Below are positions 15,820 to 24,898 of a stretch of DNA of 26,397 bases, one piece after another. The number at the start of each line of letters is the position of its first letter. Positions within the stretch are counted from its first letter, which is position 1. This stretch comes from CAYMRL01 sp964473205 (GTDB taxonomy: Bacteria; Deinococcota; Deinococci; Deinococcales; Trueperaceae): positions 1 to 26,397 of the forward strand of contig CAYYOK010000035.1 in NCBI GenBank assembly GCA_964473205.1, written 5' to 3'. A program made the translations under genes and the position numbers. The notes below the pieces were generated by a model. It was not told where the DNA came from and ran no database searches. It saw only the letters and a list, made by a program, of their open reading frames with translations.

Positions 15820-16191
15820 TCAACGCCCGCCCGAGCGCGCGCCTCTCTGAGACCCGGTGCGCGCGTCGCTGCGCGCCTGCTCGAGCTTCTCGCGGTCGAC
15901 CGCCTGGATGAGCCGCTGGGCGAGGGCGAGGTTGCCGCTGACCTTGACCTTGCCGGTCATCATCGCCACCATCGGGTTGATCTCGCCCCTGAAGAGCTTG
16001 AGCAGGTTGTCGTCCGACACCTTCACCGTCACGTCGGCGCGGTCGGCTCTGCCCTCGAACACCATCAGGCCGCCGGCGTCCATCACGCAGTGGACCGGCT
16101 CGGAGGTCTCGAACTGGACGACCGCGTCGGGGGTCTCGACGCCAGGCTTGACGGCTTCCGGCAGGCGCAGGAGCAGCTCCTTGGCCGTCAC
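15820..16191 (-). CDS. SCP2 sterol-carrier-like single-domain protein
   Basis: 123 residues from a GTG at 16191, chosen because AGGAGG lies 5 nt upstream; a longer open frame exists but its extra part is low-complexity and unlike a protein. The body (LLRLPEAVKPG, VVQFETSEPVHCVMDAGG, ADVTVKVSDDNLLKLFRGE, PMVAMMTGKVKVSGNLALAQRL) matches the SCP2 fold: a lipid-binding pocket usually holding fatty acids, acyl-CoAs or sterols. The C-terminal 20 residues are Arg/Ser/Gly-rich. It is divergent from a block of acyl-CoA dehydrogenases, which fits a role in handling fatty acyl ligands (inference). Confidence 0.85.
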   Translation of the reverse strand: MTAKELLLRLPEAVKPGVETPDAVVQFETSEPVHCVMDAGGLMVFEGRADRADVTVKVSDDNLLKLFRGEINPMVAMMTGKVKVSGNLALAQRLIQAVDREKLEQARSDARTGSQRGARSGGR

Positions 16192-16420
16192 TCGCGCCTC
16201 CTGGCGGCGCGGTCTCTGGTCGAGGCTGTCGCATCGGGCTCGCGTCGTGGCATGCGGCAGTCTAGGACAGGACCGCGCCGGGCATGGTGGCGCGCGCGTC
16301 AGGCTGCGGCCCGTTCTGCACGGCGCGCGCGGTCTGGGACGGTAGCGGGCTGGGTATAGTGACTCTTGCGCCAGGGCGCGGCCTGCCGACCGCGGGCTCG
16401 CCGGCGCGGAGCTGCCTGAC
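16192..16420. promoter_or_regulatory. Divergent region, SCP2-like gene / acyl-CoA dehydrogenase operon
   Basis: This 229-bp gap carries a good -10 box TATAGT at 16355-16360 on the plus strand, about 60 bp before the TTG start of the first dehydrogenase; its -35 is poor. On the minus strand TAGACT at 16259-16264 could be the -10 for the SCP2-like gene. No gene is visible in it, and no clear FadR/PaaR-type operator was recognised. Confidence 0.5.
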
Positions 16421-17572
<1,152 letters not shown>

Positions 17573-17593
17573 AGGAAGAACGAGGGAGGGCAG

Positions 17594-18733
17594 ATGATCG
17601 ACTTCGAGCTGACAGCCGAGCAGAAGCAGTTCCAGGCGCTGGCGCGCGAGTTCGCTGCATCTGAGATCGCCCCCGTCGCCGCCCAGCACGACCGCGACGA
17701 GTCGTTTCCGACCGAGGTGGTCGCCAAGGCGCACGAGGTCGGGCTGCTCAACGTTGGCGTGCCGCAAGACGTCGGCGGCCTGGGGCTCGGGATGCTCGAC
17801 GAGGTGATCATCGGCGAGGAGCTCGCCTACGCCTGCATGGGGATCTACACGATCCTGATGGCTTCCGAGCTGGGCATCACCCCGCTGCTGCTCGCCGGCA
17901 CGCCCGAGCAGCACGAGCGCTTCCTCGCGCCCCTGCTCGAGGGGCCGCGGCTGGCGGCGTTCGCGCTCTCCGAGCCCAACAACGGCTCGGACGCCGGCGC
18001 CATGAGCACGCGCGCCGAGCGCGACGGCGACGAGCTGGTCCTCACCGGCACCAAGACCTGGATCACCAACGGTGGCCTCGCTGACTTCTCGGTCGTCTTC
18101 GCCACCTTCGATCCCGACCTCAGGCACCGCGGCACCGTCGCGGTCGTCGTCGAGGGGGACCGCGAGGGCCTGAGCTGCCACAAGCTGCACGGCAAGCTCG
18201 GGCAGCGCGCCAGCGCCACCCACGAGATGCGCTTCGAGGGGGTGCGGGTGCCGGTCGGCAACGTGCTCGGCGAGTTCGGCGACGGCTTCAAGATCGCCAT
18301 GCGCACGCTGGACAAGACGCGCATCCCGGTGGCGGCCGGCGCGGTAGGCGTGGCGCGCCGCGCGCTCGACGAGTCGGTCAAGTACGCCCAGGAGCGCCAC
18401 GCGTTCGGGCGGCCGATCGGCGACTTCCAGGCGATCCAGTTCAAGCTCGCCAACATGCAGATCGGCGTGCAGACCGCGCGCTGGCAGGCCTACCACGCCG
18501 CCTGGCTGGTCGACTCGGGCAAGCCGCACGCCGAGGCGGCCGCCATCGCCAAGGCGTACGCCTCCGACATGGCGTTCGACGCCGCCCAGGAGGCCATCAA
18601 CCTGTTCGGCGGCTACGGCTACATGAACGAGTACCCTGTCGAGAAGCTGATGCGCGACGTCAAGCTGAACCAGATCTACGAGGGGACCAACGAGATTCAG
18701 CGGCTGGTCATCGCCAGGTCGCTGCTTCATTGA
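17594..18733 (+). CDS. Acyl-CoA dehydrogenase (second of tandem pair)
   Basis: 379 residues from the ATG at 17594, with GGGAGGG just upstream. It has the same fold and signatures as its neighbour: FELTAEQKQFQALAREFA, AFALSEPNNGSDAGAMST, GTKTWITNGG, YAQERHAFGRPIGDFQAIQF, INLFGGYGYMNEYPVEKL and NQIYEGTNEIQR with the catalytic Glu. Protein identity to the first copy is only moderate, so this is an old duplication with likely different acyl specificity rather than a recent repeat. It lies 21 bases after the first gene and 25 before etfB. Confidence 0.95.
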   Translation: MIDFELTAEQKQFQALAREFAASEIAPVAAQHDRDESFPTEVVAKAHEVGLLNVGVPQDVGGLGLGMLDEVIIGEELAYACMGIYTILMASELGITPLLLAGTPEQHERFLAPLLEGPRLAAFALSEPNNGSDAGAMSTRAERDGDELVLTGTKTWITNGGLADFSVVFATFDPDLRHRGTVAVVVEGDREGLSCHKLHGKLGQRASATHEMRFEGVRVPVGNVLGEFGDGFKIAMRTLDKTRIPVAAGAVGVARRALDESVKYAQERHAFGRPIGDFQAIQFKLANMQIGVQTARWQAYHAAWLVDSGKPHAEAAAIAKAYASDMAFDAAQEAINLFGGYGYMNEYPVEKLMRDVKLNQIYEGTNEIQRLVIARSLLH

Positions 18734-18758
18734 GCCCAGTCATGGCTTGGAGGACAGT

Positions 18759-19514
18759 GTGAAGGTCGCAGTGATACTCAAGCAGGTGCCCGACGCCGAG
18801 GCGCGCATCCGCGCCGCGGCGGGCGGCATCGATCTCTCTGGCGTCACCTACGTGCTCGACGGCATGGACGAGTACGGCGTCGAGCAGGCCATCCGCATGC
18901 GCGAGGGCGGCCTCGATGCCGAGATCGTCGCCATGGCGTTGGGGCCGGCGCGTTACGAGGACGCGATCCGCACGGCGTTGGCGCTGGGCGCCGACCGCGC
19001 TGTGTTCGTCGAGACCGATGCCGACCTCGACCCGCTCAGCCAGGCCCGCGTCTTCGCCAAGCTCGTGGCGGAGGAGGGCGTCGAGCTGGTCTTCACCGGC
19101 GGCAAGCAGGCCGACTGGGACAGCGCCGCCCTGGGCCCGGCCCTCGCGGCCGTGCTCGACTGGCCGCACGCCGACTGGACCACGGAGCTGACGCTGGCTG
19201 GCGGCACGCTGACGTTGCGGCACGACACCGACGACGGCAGCGAGATGCTGAGTATGCCGCTCCCCGCCGTCGTCACCACTCAGCAGGGCCTCAACGAGCC
19301 GCGCTACCCGACGCTGCCCAACATCATGAAGGCCAAGCGCAAGGAGCTGGCCAGGCGCCAGCTGTCCGAGTTCGAAGGGGCCACGCCTCTCACCGAGGTC
19401 GTCAAGCAGGAGATCCAGTCGCGCGAGCGGCTCAACCGCGTCATCGCCGGCGAGGCGCGCGACGCGGCGCGGGAGCTCGTCAAGCTCCTGCGCGAGGAAG
19501 CCAAGGTCATCTGA
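18759..19514 (+). CDS. etfB: Electron transfer flavoprotein, beta subunit
   Basis: 251 residues from the GTG at 18759, chosen because GGAGG sits 5 nt upstream; a TTG 12 bases earlier would place the ribosome binding site inside the gene. ETF takes electrons from acyl-CoA dehydrogenases and passes them to the quinone pool through ETF:quinone oxidoreductase, which is not in this window. The protein starts KVAVILKQVPD and carries the AMP-binding region (TGGKQADWDSAALGPALA) and the conserved LNEPRYPTLPNIMKAKRKEL, which includes the recognition loop used to dock on dehydrogenases. It is followed by etfA in the same unit. Confidence 0.95.
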   Translation: MKVAVILKQVPDAEARIRAAAGGIDLSGVTYVLDGMDEYGVEQAIRMREGGLDAEIVAMALGPARYEDAIRTALALGADRAVFVETDADLDPLSQARVFAKLVAEEGVELVFTGGKQADWDSAALGPALAAVLDWPHADWTTELTLAGGTLTLRHDTDDGSEMLSMPLPAVVTTQQGLNEPRYPTLPNIMKAKRKELARRQLSEFEGATPLTEVVKQEIQSRERLNRVIAGEARDAARELVKLLREEAKVI

Positions 19515-19532
19515 GATGGTAGGAGCTTTCGC

Positions 19533-20507
19533 ATGGTCCTGATCGTCACGTTCGAATCCGCTGGGCGCCTGCCCAGGAACGCCTTGGAGCTAGTCAGCGC
19601 CGGCAGGAGCCTGGCGGCAGCCAGCTCCCAGCCCCTGGCAGCCGCGGTGCTCGGCTCCTCGCCCGAGGCAGCCGCCGCCGAGCTGGCCCGCTACCTGCCC
19701 TCGGTGACGGCCGTGGTCTCGCCCGACCTGTCGCCGTTCCGCGCCGAGGTCGCCGCCGCTGCCGCTGCTGCGGTCGCCCGCTCGCTCGGTGCGACCGTAG
19801 TCCTGGCCGCCGCGACCCGTTCGGGGGTCTCGTTCACGCCGCGGCTGGCCGTCGCGTTGGACGCCGCGCTGCTCGAGGACGTCGTCTCGGTCTCGTTCGA
19901 GGACGGCGCCGTGACGGGCCGGCGCTACAGCTACCTCGCTCGCGTCACCGAGACGGTGCGCGCCAAGGCTCCTCGCGTCGTCGTGAGCCTCAAGCCCAAC
20001 GTGACGCCGCTGGCCGAGGCCGCGGCCGAGCCCGGCACCGTGACCAGCCAGAGCCACGCGGCCGGCGCCGGCGAGACGCGCGTGAGCGTCGGCGAGCGCA
20101 GCTCGGCCAGGGGCGGCAGCGTTCCTCTCGAGGAGGCGAAGGTGGTCATCGCCGGCGGTCGCGGCCTCATCGACGCCGACGGCTTCAAGAGCGCCGTAGA
20201 GCCGCTGGCCGCGGCGTTGGGCGCCGGCATCGGCGCGACGCGCGCGGTCGTCGACGCCGGCTGGCGCCCTTACGCCGAGCAGGTGGGGCAGACCGGCAAG
20301 AGCGTCGCGCCCGACCTCTACGTGGCGCTGGGGATCTCCGGCGCCGTGCAGCACCTCTCCGGCATGAACCGCTCGAAGGTGATCGTCGCCGTCAACAAGG
20401 ACGGCGAGGCGCCGATCTTCAAGGCCGCCGACTACGGCATCGTCGGCGACGCGAAGCAGATCGCGCCGGAGCTGTTGGCCGCCGTCGAGGAGCTCCTGAG
20501 CTCTTGA
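19533..20507 (+). CDS. etfA: Electron transfer flavoprotein, alpha subunit
   Basis: 324 residues from the ATG at 19533, with AGGAG 7 nt upstream. The N-terminal domain is Ala-rich and poorly conserved, while the C-terminal FAD-binding domain is clear: VVIAGGRGL, GATRAVVDAGWRPYAEQVGQTGK, PDLYVALGISGAVQHLSGM and IVAVNKDGEAPIFKAADYGI. It forms the FAD-holding half of the ETF heterodimer with EtfB. Its stop is shared with the TTG of the GNAT gene (TTGA). Confidence 0.95.
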   Translation: MVLIVTFESAGRLPRNALELVSAGRSLAAASSQPLAAAVLGSSPEAAAAELARYLPSVTAVVSPDLSPFRAEVAAAAAAAVARSLGATVVLAAATRSGVSFTPRLAVALDAALLEDVVSVSFEDGAVTGRRYSYLARVTETVRAKAPRVVVSLKPNVTPLAEAAAEPGTVTSQSHAAGAGETRVSVGERSSARGGSVPLEEAKVVIAGGRGLIDADGFKSAVEPLAAALGAGIGATRAVVDAGWRPYAEQVGQTGKSVAPDLYVALGISGAVQHLSGMNRSKVIVAVNKDGEAPIFKAADYGIVGDAKQIAPELLAAVEELLSS

Positions 20508-20980
20508 GGGACGGCCTCACCGTAGCCGTGAGACAGGCTGGGCCGCTCGACTTGGACGACCTGGTGGCGCTCGAGCGGCTGTTCCCCAGCGACCGCATCG
20601 AGCGCGCCTCCCTGGCGCGGCTGATCTCCAGGCAGAGCGCATCGGTGCTCGTCGCGACGCTGGAGGGCGGCTCGGTCATCGGCGATGCGATAGTCCTGTA
20701 CCGGCGCGGCTTCAGGTCGGCGCGGCTCTACTCGATGGTCGTGTCGCCCGACTGGCGCGGGCACGGCGTGGCAGCCTCGCTGCTTCGCGCAGCCGAGGAG
20801 GCCGCCGCGGCGCGCGGCTACGAGGCTATGAGGCTCGAGGTCCGCGACGACAACGCCCCCGCCATCAACCTCTACAGCTCGCACGGCTACCAGGTCGTCG
20901 GCCACAAGCGGAACTACTACCAGGACCAGAGCGCGGCGCTGCAGATGCGCAAGCGTCTCGTGACCGAGTCGGAGGCTTAG
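20504..20980 (+). CDS. GNAT acetyltransferase, RimI-like
   Basis: 158 residues from a TTG that overlaps the etfA stop; GTG 20528 is an alternative start 8 codons in. It carries a standard GNAT fold: LYSMVVSPDWRGHGVAASLL with the acetyl-CoA-binding RGHGVA loop, then LEVRDDNAPAINLYSSHGYQ and VGHKRNYYQD, close to the RimI/peptide-alanine acetyltransferase pattern. It is cotranscribed with etfA by overlap but also faces a RimK-like ATP-grasp gene across 79 bp; RLAN-type ATP-grasp genes are known to occur beside GNAT genes, so a functional tie is possible. The target amine is unknown. Confidence 0.88.
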   Translation: MRDGLTVAVRQAGPLDLDDLVALERLFPSDRIERASLARLISRQSASVLVATLEGGSVIGDAIVLYRRGFRSARLYSMVVSPDWRGHGVAASLLRAAEEAAAARGYEAMRLEVRDDNAPAINLYSSHGYQVVGHKRNYYQDQSAALQMRKRLVTESEA

Positions 20981-21059
20981 CGCGCGCCGGCCCGCCAGCC
21001 CGGCCCGTCAGCGGCCGGCGGGTGACGGCTCGCTCTCCGTCGGCCCGGCTGGCTACCGC
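20981..21059. other. GC-rich convergent intergenic spacer
   Basis: These 79 bp lie between the GNAT and ATP-grasp stop codons. They contain CCCGCC and GGCGGG about 22 bp apart and repeats of GCCCGGCC type, but no clean hairpin with a T-tract. I see no gene here. Confidence 0.4.
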
Positions 21060-21932
21060 TCACTCCCCGGCGAGGTAGCGGATGACCTCGGAGTAGATCT
21101 CCGGGTTGGCTTGGTCCTCCTCGCCCGCGGCGATGGTCGGGTTGTCGTTGACCTCGATGACGTAGTACTCGCCGTCGATCTCCTTGATGTCGATCCCGTA
21201 GAGGCTCGCCCCGATCGCGTCGGCGGCCGACGTCGCCACCGAGAGCAGCTTCGTGGGAGCGTCCGCGACGGGGACGCCGATGACCTTGGCCCACTCACCG
21301 CCCTCGGTGCGGTCCATCAGGCGCCACTGCAGCGGCGCGAACTCGTAGCGCAGCACTGCCAGCGCGCGTCCGGCCAGGGTGATCACCCGCCAGTCGAACT
21401 CGCTCGGCATGTACTGCTGCACCACCAGGCGGTCGGCGCGCCGCAGGAAGCGCCTGCCGACCTTGACGAAGGCGTCGGGGCTGGCGACCTTGTCGACGTA
21501 GGCGCTGAAGCTCGAGTTCGGCGCCTTCAGCACCAGCGGCGCTCCCAGCTCCTCGAACAGGCGCGCGGCCGTCATCGCGCTCAGATCCTTCTCCTCGAGC
21601 GAGCGCGTCTCCGGGATCGGCACGCCGCGGCCTGAGAGACGCTGGTACATGTTGACCTTGTCGCAGCAGATGAGGATCGCGTCGGAGTGGTCCAAGACCC
21701 TGATGCCGAGCATCTCGGCCGTGCGCGCCACGACGTAGCTGGTGTTGAGCGGGTCGGTCAGCGCCCGGATGAAGATGCCGTCGTAGTTCTTGATGTACTT
21801 CAGCTCGTTCTTGAACAGGAAGTCGAGGTCGTGCCCGAGCTCGAACGCTGCCAGCCGGTAGTTGGTCAGCGCGGTCAGCTCGACCGACGAGCGGATCGTG
21901 TAGCGCTCGGTGAAGATCGCTAGGCGCGCCAT
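21060..21932 (-). CDS. RimK-type ATP-grasp ligase (stand-alone ATP-grasp half)
   Basis: 290 residues from the ATG at 21932, with GAGGGG upstream, overlapping the preceding RLAN gene by 13 bp. ATP-grasp landmarks: LICCDKVNMYQRLSGRGVPIPET (pre-ATP-grasp and start of the ATP site), PLVLKAPNSSFSAYV (ATP-binding Lys), VVQQYMPSEFDWRV, and GIDIKEIDGEYYVIEVNDNP with the metal-binding Glu and Asn. Family members join a carboxylate to an amine using ATP, for example glutamate addition by RimK or LysX. In the RLAN-type subgroup the ATP-grasp domain normally continues from the RLAN domain in one chain; here it is a separate protein, presumably forming a complex with its neighbour. Substrate unknown. It is last in the gap-pgk unit. 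Confidence 0.92.
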   Translation of the reverse strand: MARLAIFTERYTIRSSVELTALTNYRLAAFELGHDLDFLFKNELKYIKNYDGIFIRALTDPLNTSYVVARTAEMLGIRVLDHSDAILICCDKVNMYQRLSGRGVPIPETRSLEEKDLSAMTAARLFEELGAPLVLKAPNSSFSAYVDKVASPDAFVKVGRRFLRRADRLVVQQYMPSEFDWRVITLAGRALAVLRYEFAPLQWRLMDRTEGGEWAKVIGVPVADAPTKLLSVATSAADAIGASLYGIDIKEIDGEYYVIEVNDNPTIAAGEEDQANPEIYSEVIRYLAGE

Positions 21933-22579
21933 CGGCCCAACCCCTCGAGCTGCGCGCGCTCCTCGTCGCTGAGCTCGCCGAACGGCAGCGGCTCAATCGC
22001 CGAGAGCAGGTACTCGCGCGGCGTCACTATGACCCTCACGCGCATCAGCGGCAGGCGGAAGATCTCGAACAGCCTCTCGCCGAACGCCTGGTACTCCGGC
22101 AGCGTAGCCTTGCCCATCACCAGGCGCACCACGTCGATGCGCTGGTCGCTGGGCAGGAGCTGCGCCAGCACCGCGTACTTGCCGGTGTAGGTCAGGCCCT
22201 TGCGGCGCGCCTCCAGCGTCTCGTTGTCCAAGATCAGCTCGCCCTTGCTCGAGAACGGGTTGATGGGGTAGGCGAGCATCGGAGGGGGAGGGAAGCGATC
22301 GGTGACGATCAGGTGCTCGGGAACCGGGATGCCGGCGAGGCGCGCCTTGAGCATGGCGATCGGCACCACGTAGGCGTCGAGCGCCTCGGCCGTGGTCGGC
22401 AGCACCTTGAGGCCGGCCAGCTCGGCGTCGAGCGAGACGTAGTAGCCGGAGGTGAGGTAGGTGTAGTCGCCCGCGAGGTTGGCGACATCGGCTCGGACGG
22501 CACCGGTGACGGCGCCGGCGTCGGAACCGAAGCGCCCCGGCTCGAGGTGGAACAGGGGCGGGGCACCGATGGTGCTCAA
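21920..22579 (-). CDS. RLAN-domain protein (RimK-like ATP-grasp N-terminal domain)
   Basis: 219 residues from a TTG at 22579, 7 bases after the pgk stop, with only a weak ribosome binding site. The segment VANLAGDYTYLTSGYYVSLDAELAGLKVLP closely follows the RLAN pattern (usually NLxxxYxYxSxGYYVSLLAEARGHxVLP). The C-terminal part, FRLPLMRVRVIVTPREYLLSAIEPLPFGELSDEERA, matches the linker between RLAN and ATP-grasp domains in fused proteins, so the whole N-terminal half is present. RLAN domains are described in amidoligase systems proposed to make small peptides or modify proteins. The 13-bp overlap with the ATP-grasp gene implies coupled translation and a two-subunit enzyme. Confidence 0.85.
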   Translation of the reverse strand: MSTIGAPPLFHLEPGRFGSDAGAVTGAVRADVANLAGDYTYLTSGYYVSLDAELAGLKVLPTTAEALDAYVVPIAMLKARLAGIPVPEHLIVTDRFPPPPMLAYPINPFSSKGELILDNETLEARRKGLTYTGKYAVLAQLLPSDQRIDVVRLVMGKATLPEYQAFGERLFEIFRLPLMRVRVIVTPREYLLSAIEPLPFGELSDEERAQLEGLGRWRA

Positions 22580-22586
22580 GAGGTCT

Positions 22587-23789
22587 TCACTTTCGCAGCG
22601 CTTGCACGCCGGGTAGCTCCTTGCCTTCCAGGAACTCCAGCGACGCCCCGCCGCCGGTGGAGACGTGGCTGAACCTCTCCGCCACGCCGGCGCGGTTGAT
22701 CGCCGCGATGCTGTCGCCGCCGCCGACCACGGTGAACGCGCCCTCCAGGCCGGCGACGGCTCTGGCCACAGCCAGCGTGCCGCTGTCGAAAGGCGGCACC
22801 TCGAAGACGCCCAGCGGGCCGTTCCAGAACACGGTCTTGGAGTCGGCCAGCGCCGCGGCGAACTCTGCCGCGGCGACCGGACCGATGTCGAGGCCCATCA
22901 GGCCGGCGGGGATGGCATCGGAAGGGTGCACCGAGCTGGCGACGCCCTGCTCGATGCGCTCGGCGCAGCGCGAGTCGACGGGCAGCACCAGCGCCACGCC
23001 CGCCTCCTCGGCCCTGGCGAGCAGCCGCTCGGCTACCGGCAGCATCTCCTCCTGGACCAGCGAGGCGCCCACCTCGCCGCCGCGCGCCTTGACGAAGGTG
23101 TACGCCATCGCCCCGCCGATCAGCAGCTTGTCGGCGAGACCGAGCAGGTTCTCGATGACGCCGAGCTTGTCCGAGACCTTGGCGCCGCCCAGCACCACCG
23201 AGAACGGGCGCTCAGGGGCCTCGATGAGCTTGCCAAGGGCCTCCAGCTCGCTGAGCATCAGCGGCCCGGCCGCGTTCGGCAGCAGCCGCGCCACGCCCTC
23301 GGTGCTGGCGTGCGCGCGGTGCGCCGAGCCGAACGCGTCGTTGACGTACGCGTCGGCGTAGCCGGCCAGCACGCGGGCGAGCTGCGGGTCGTTCTCGGTC
23401 TCGCGACTGTCGAAGCGGGTGTTCTCCAGCAGCGCCACGCTGCCGGCCGGCAGGGCGTGGACGAACAGCTCCTGCTCGGCGGTGCCGGGCCCGTCGTTGG
23501 CCTGGAACAGCACCTCGCGGCCGAGGAGCTCGGACAGGCGCTTGGCGACCGGCGCGAGGCTGTACTTGGCCTCCGCCACGCCGCCGACGCCGCCGCGCGG
23601 CCGGCCCAGGTGGCTCATCAGCACGACGGTCGCGCCGCGCGCCAGAAGCTCGTGAAGGGTCGGCAGGGTCGCCCGGATGCGGGTGTCGTCCGACACCTCG
23701 CCAGCGGTTATCGGCACGTTGTAGTCGACTCGCACCAGGACGCGCTTTCCGGCGACGTCTCGGTCGAGGTCAGCGAGGCTGCGGTACAT
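22587..23789 (-). CDS. pgk: Phosphoglycerate kinase
   Basis: 400 residues from the ATG at 23789, with GGAGGAGG upstream. It is the glycolytic enzyme that makes ATP from 1,3-bisphosphoglycerate. The substrate-binding N-terminus (LVRVDYNVP, LMSHLGRPRG) and the nucleotide-binding C-terminus (FWNGPLGVFEVPPFDSGT, VVGGGDSIAAINRAG, HVSTGGGASLEFLEGKELPG) are complete. It lies 24 bases after gap and 7 before the RLAN gene, so it sits centrally in the unit. Confidence 0.97.
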   Translation of the reverse strand: MYRSLADLDRDVAGKRVLVRVDYNVPITAGEVSDDTRIRATLPTLHELLARGATVVLMSHLGRPRGGVGGVAEAKYSLAPVAKRLSELLGREVLFQANDGPGTAEQELFVHALPAGSVALLENTRFDSRETENDPQLARVLAGYADAYVNDAFGSAHRAHASTEGVARLLPNAAGPLMLSELEALGKLIEAPERPFSVVLGGAKVSDKLGVIENLLGLADKLLIGGAMAYTFVKARGGEVGASLVQEEMLPVAERLLARAEEAGVALVLPVDSRCAERIEQGVASSVHPSDAIPAGLMGLDIGPVAAAEFAAALADSKTVFWNGPLGVFEVPPFDSGTLAVARAVAGLEGAFTVVGGGDSIAAINRAGVAERFSHVSTGGGASLEFLEGKELPGVQALRK

Positions 23790-23813
23790 GAAGCCTCCTC
23801 CGTGCGACGTCTC

Positions 23814-24806
23814 TCAGAGCGACTCGCTCATCAGCTCGAGCACGTCCACCATGCGGTTCGAGTAGCCCCACTCGTTGTCGTACCAGACCATCACCTTGGC
23901 CATGCGGCCCAGCGTGCTTGTCTGCAGGCCGTCGACGATGCCGGAATGCGGGTCGCCGACGATGTCGCGTTGGACGATCGGGTCGTGAGTGACGCGGACG
24001 ATGCCCTTCTGCGAGCCGTTGGCGGCAGCTTCCAGCGCAGCGTTGATCTCCTCGGCGCTCGCCTCGCGGTTCAGCAGCACCGTGATGTCGGAGATCGAGC
24101 CGGTCGGCGTCGGCACGCGTAGCGAGGTGCCGTCGAACTTGCCCTTGAGCTGCGGCAGAACCTTGGCGACGGCCTTCGCGGCACCAGTCGTCGTCGGGAT
24201 GATGTTGGTGGCGGCGTTGCGGGCGCGGCGCGGGTCCTTGTGCGGAGCGTCGAGGATGCGCTGGTCGTTGGTGTAGGAGTGAACGGTGGTCATCATCGCC
24301 AGCTCGATGCCGAAGGCCTCGTCGAGCACCTTCATGACGCCCGCCAGCGAGTTCGTGGTGCAGGAGGCGTTCGAGACGATGACGTGGTTGGCCGGGTCGT
24401 ACTGGTCCTGGTTGACGCCGAGCATGATGTCGAAGTCGGAGTCGGGCGAGGGGGCGCTGATCAGGACGCGCTTGGCGCCGCCCTGCAGGTGCGCCGCCGC
24501 CTGCTCGCGCTTGGTGAAGATCCCGGTCGACTCGACGACGATGTCGACGCCGTGCTCGCCCCAGGGGATCTCGGCCGGGTTGCGGAACGCCGTGGCCGCG
24601 ACCTTCTTGCCGTCGACGAAGATGTTGTCGTCGTCCCAGGTGACCGTGCCCGGGTAGGGCCCGTAGTTCGAGTCGTACTTCAGCAGCATGCCGAGGGTCT
24701 CGTTGTCGGTCAGGTCGTTGACGAGCGCGACGTCGAGACCGCGCTCGGTCGCGATGCGGAAAATCTGCCTGCCGATGCGGCCGAAGCCGTTGATGCCGAT
24801 CTTCAT
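23814..24806 (-). CDS. gap: Glyceraldehyde-3-phosphate dehydrogenase (NAD type)
   Basis: 330 residues from the ATG at 24806, with AGGAGG upstream. It oxidises glyceraldehyde 3-phosphate to 1,3-bisphosphoglycerate. The Rossmann motif GINGFGRIGR is followed by VNDLTDN, whose Asp fits NAD preference. The catalytic site is VSNASCTTN with C149, and the closing helix starts WYDNEWGYSNRMVDVL. It is the first gene of gap-pgk-RLAN-ATP-grasp and probably starts that transcript from the TACAAT box upstream. Confidence 0.97.
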   Translation of the reverse strand: MKIGINGFGRIGRQIFRIATERGLDVALVNDLTDNETLGMLLKYDSNYGPYPGTVTWDDDNIFVDGKKVAATAFRNPAEIPWGEHGVDIVVESTGIFTKREQAAAHLQGGAKRVLISAPSPDSDFDIMLGVNQDQYDPANHVIVSNASCTTNSLAGVMKVLDEAFGIELAMMTTVHSYTNDQRILDAPHKDPRRARNAATNIIPTTTGAAKAVAKVLPQLKGKFDGTSLRVPTPTGSISDITVLLNREASAEEINAALEAAANGSQKGIVRVTHDPIVQRDIVGDPHSGIVDGLQTSTLGRMAKVMVWYDNEWGYSNRMVDVLELMSESL

Positions 24807-24866
24807 GAGCCTGCCTCCTGTTGCCCCGCGGCCTTCGAGACCCGCTGGGGACGCCTCAACCGGTCC

Positions 24867-24872
24867 ATTGTA
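24867..24872 (-). promoter_or_regulatory. Candidate gap promoter (-10 box)
   Basis: TACAAT on the minus strand, about 60 bp before the gap ATG and inside the 92-bp gap after ileS, is five of six to the -10 consensus. The expected -35 position does not match TTGACA. It would start the gap-pgk-RLAN-ATP-grasp message with a leader of about 54 nt. Confidence 0.5.
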
Positions 24873-24898
24873 GCGCGGGGCGGCGGGACCCTCGTCCC

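Noticed and set aside
22665..24122. 485-codon open frame on the plus strand
   Set aside because: It is antisense to pgk and gap, both of which are unmistakable.
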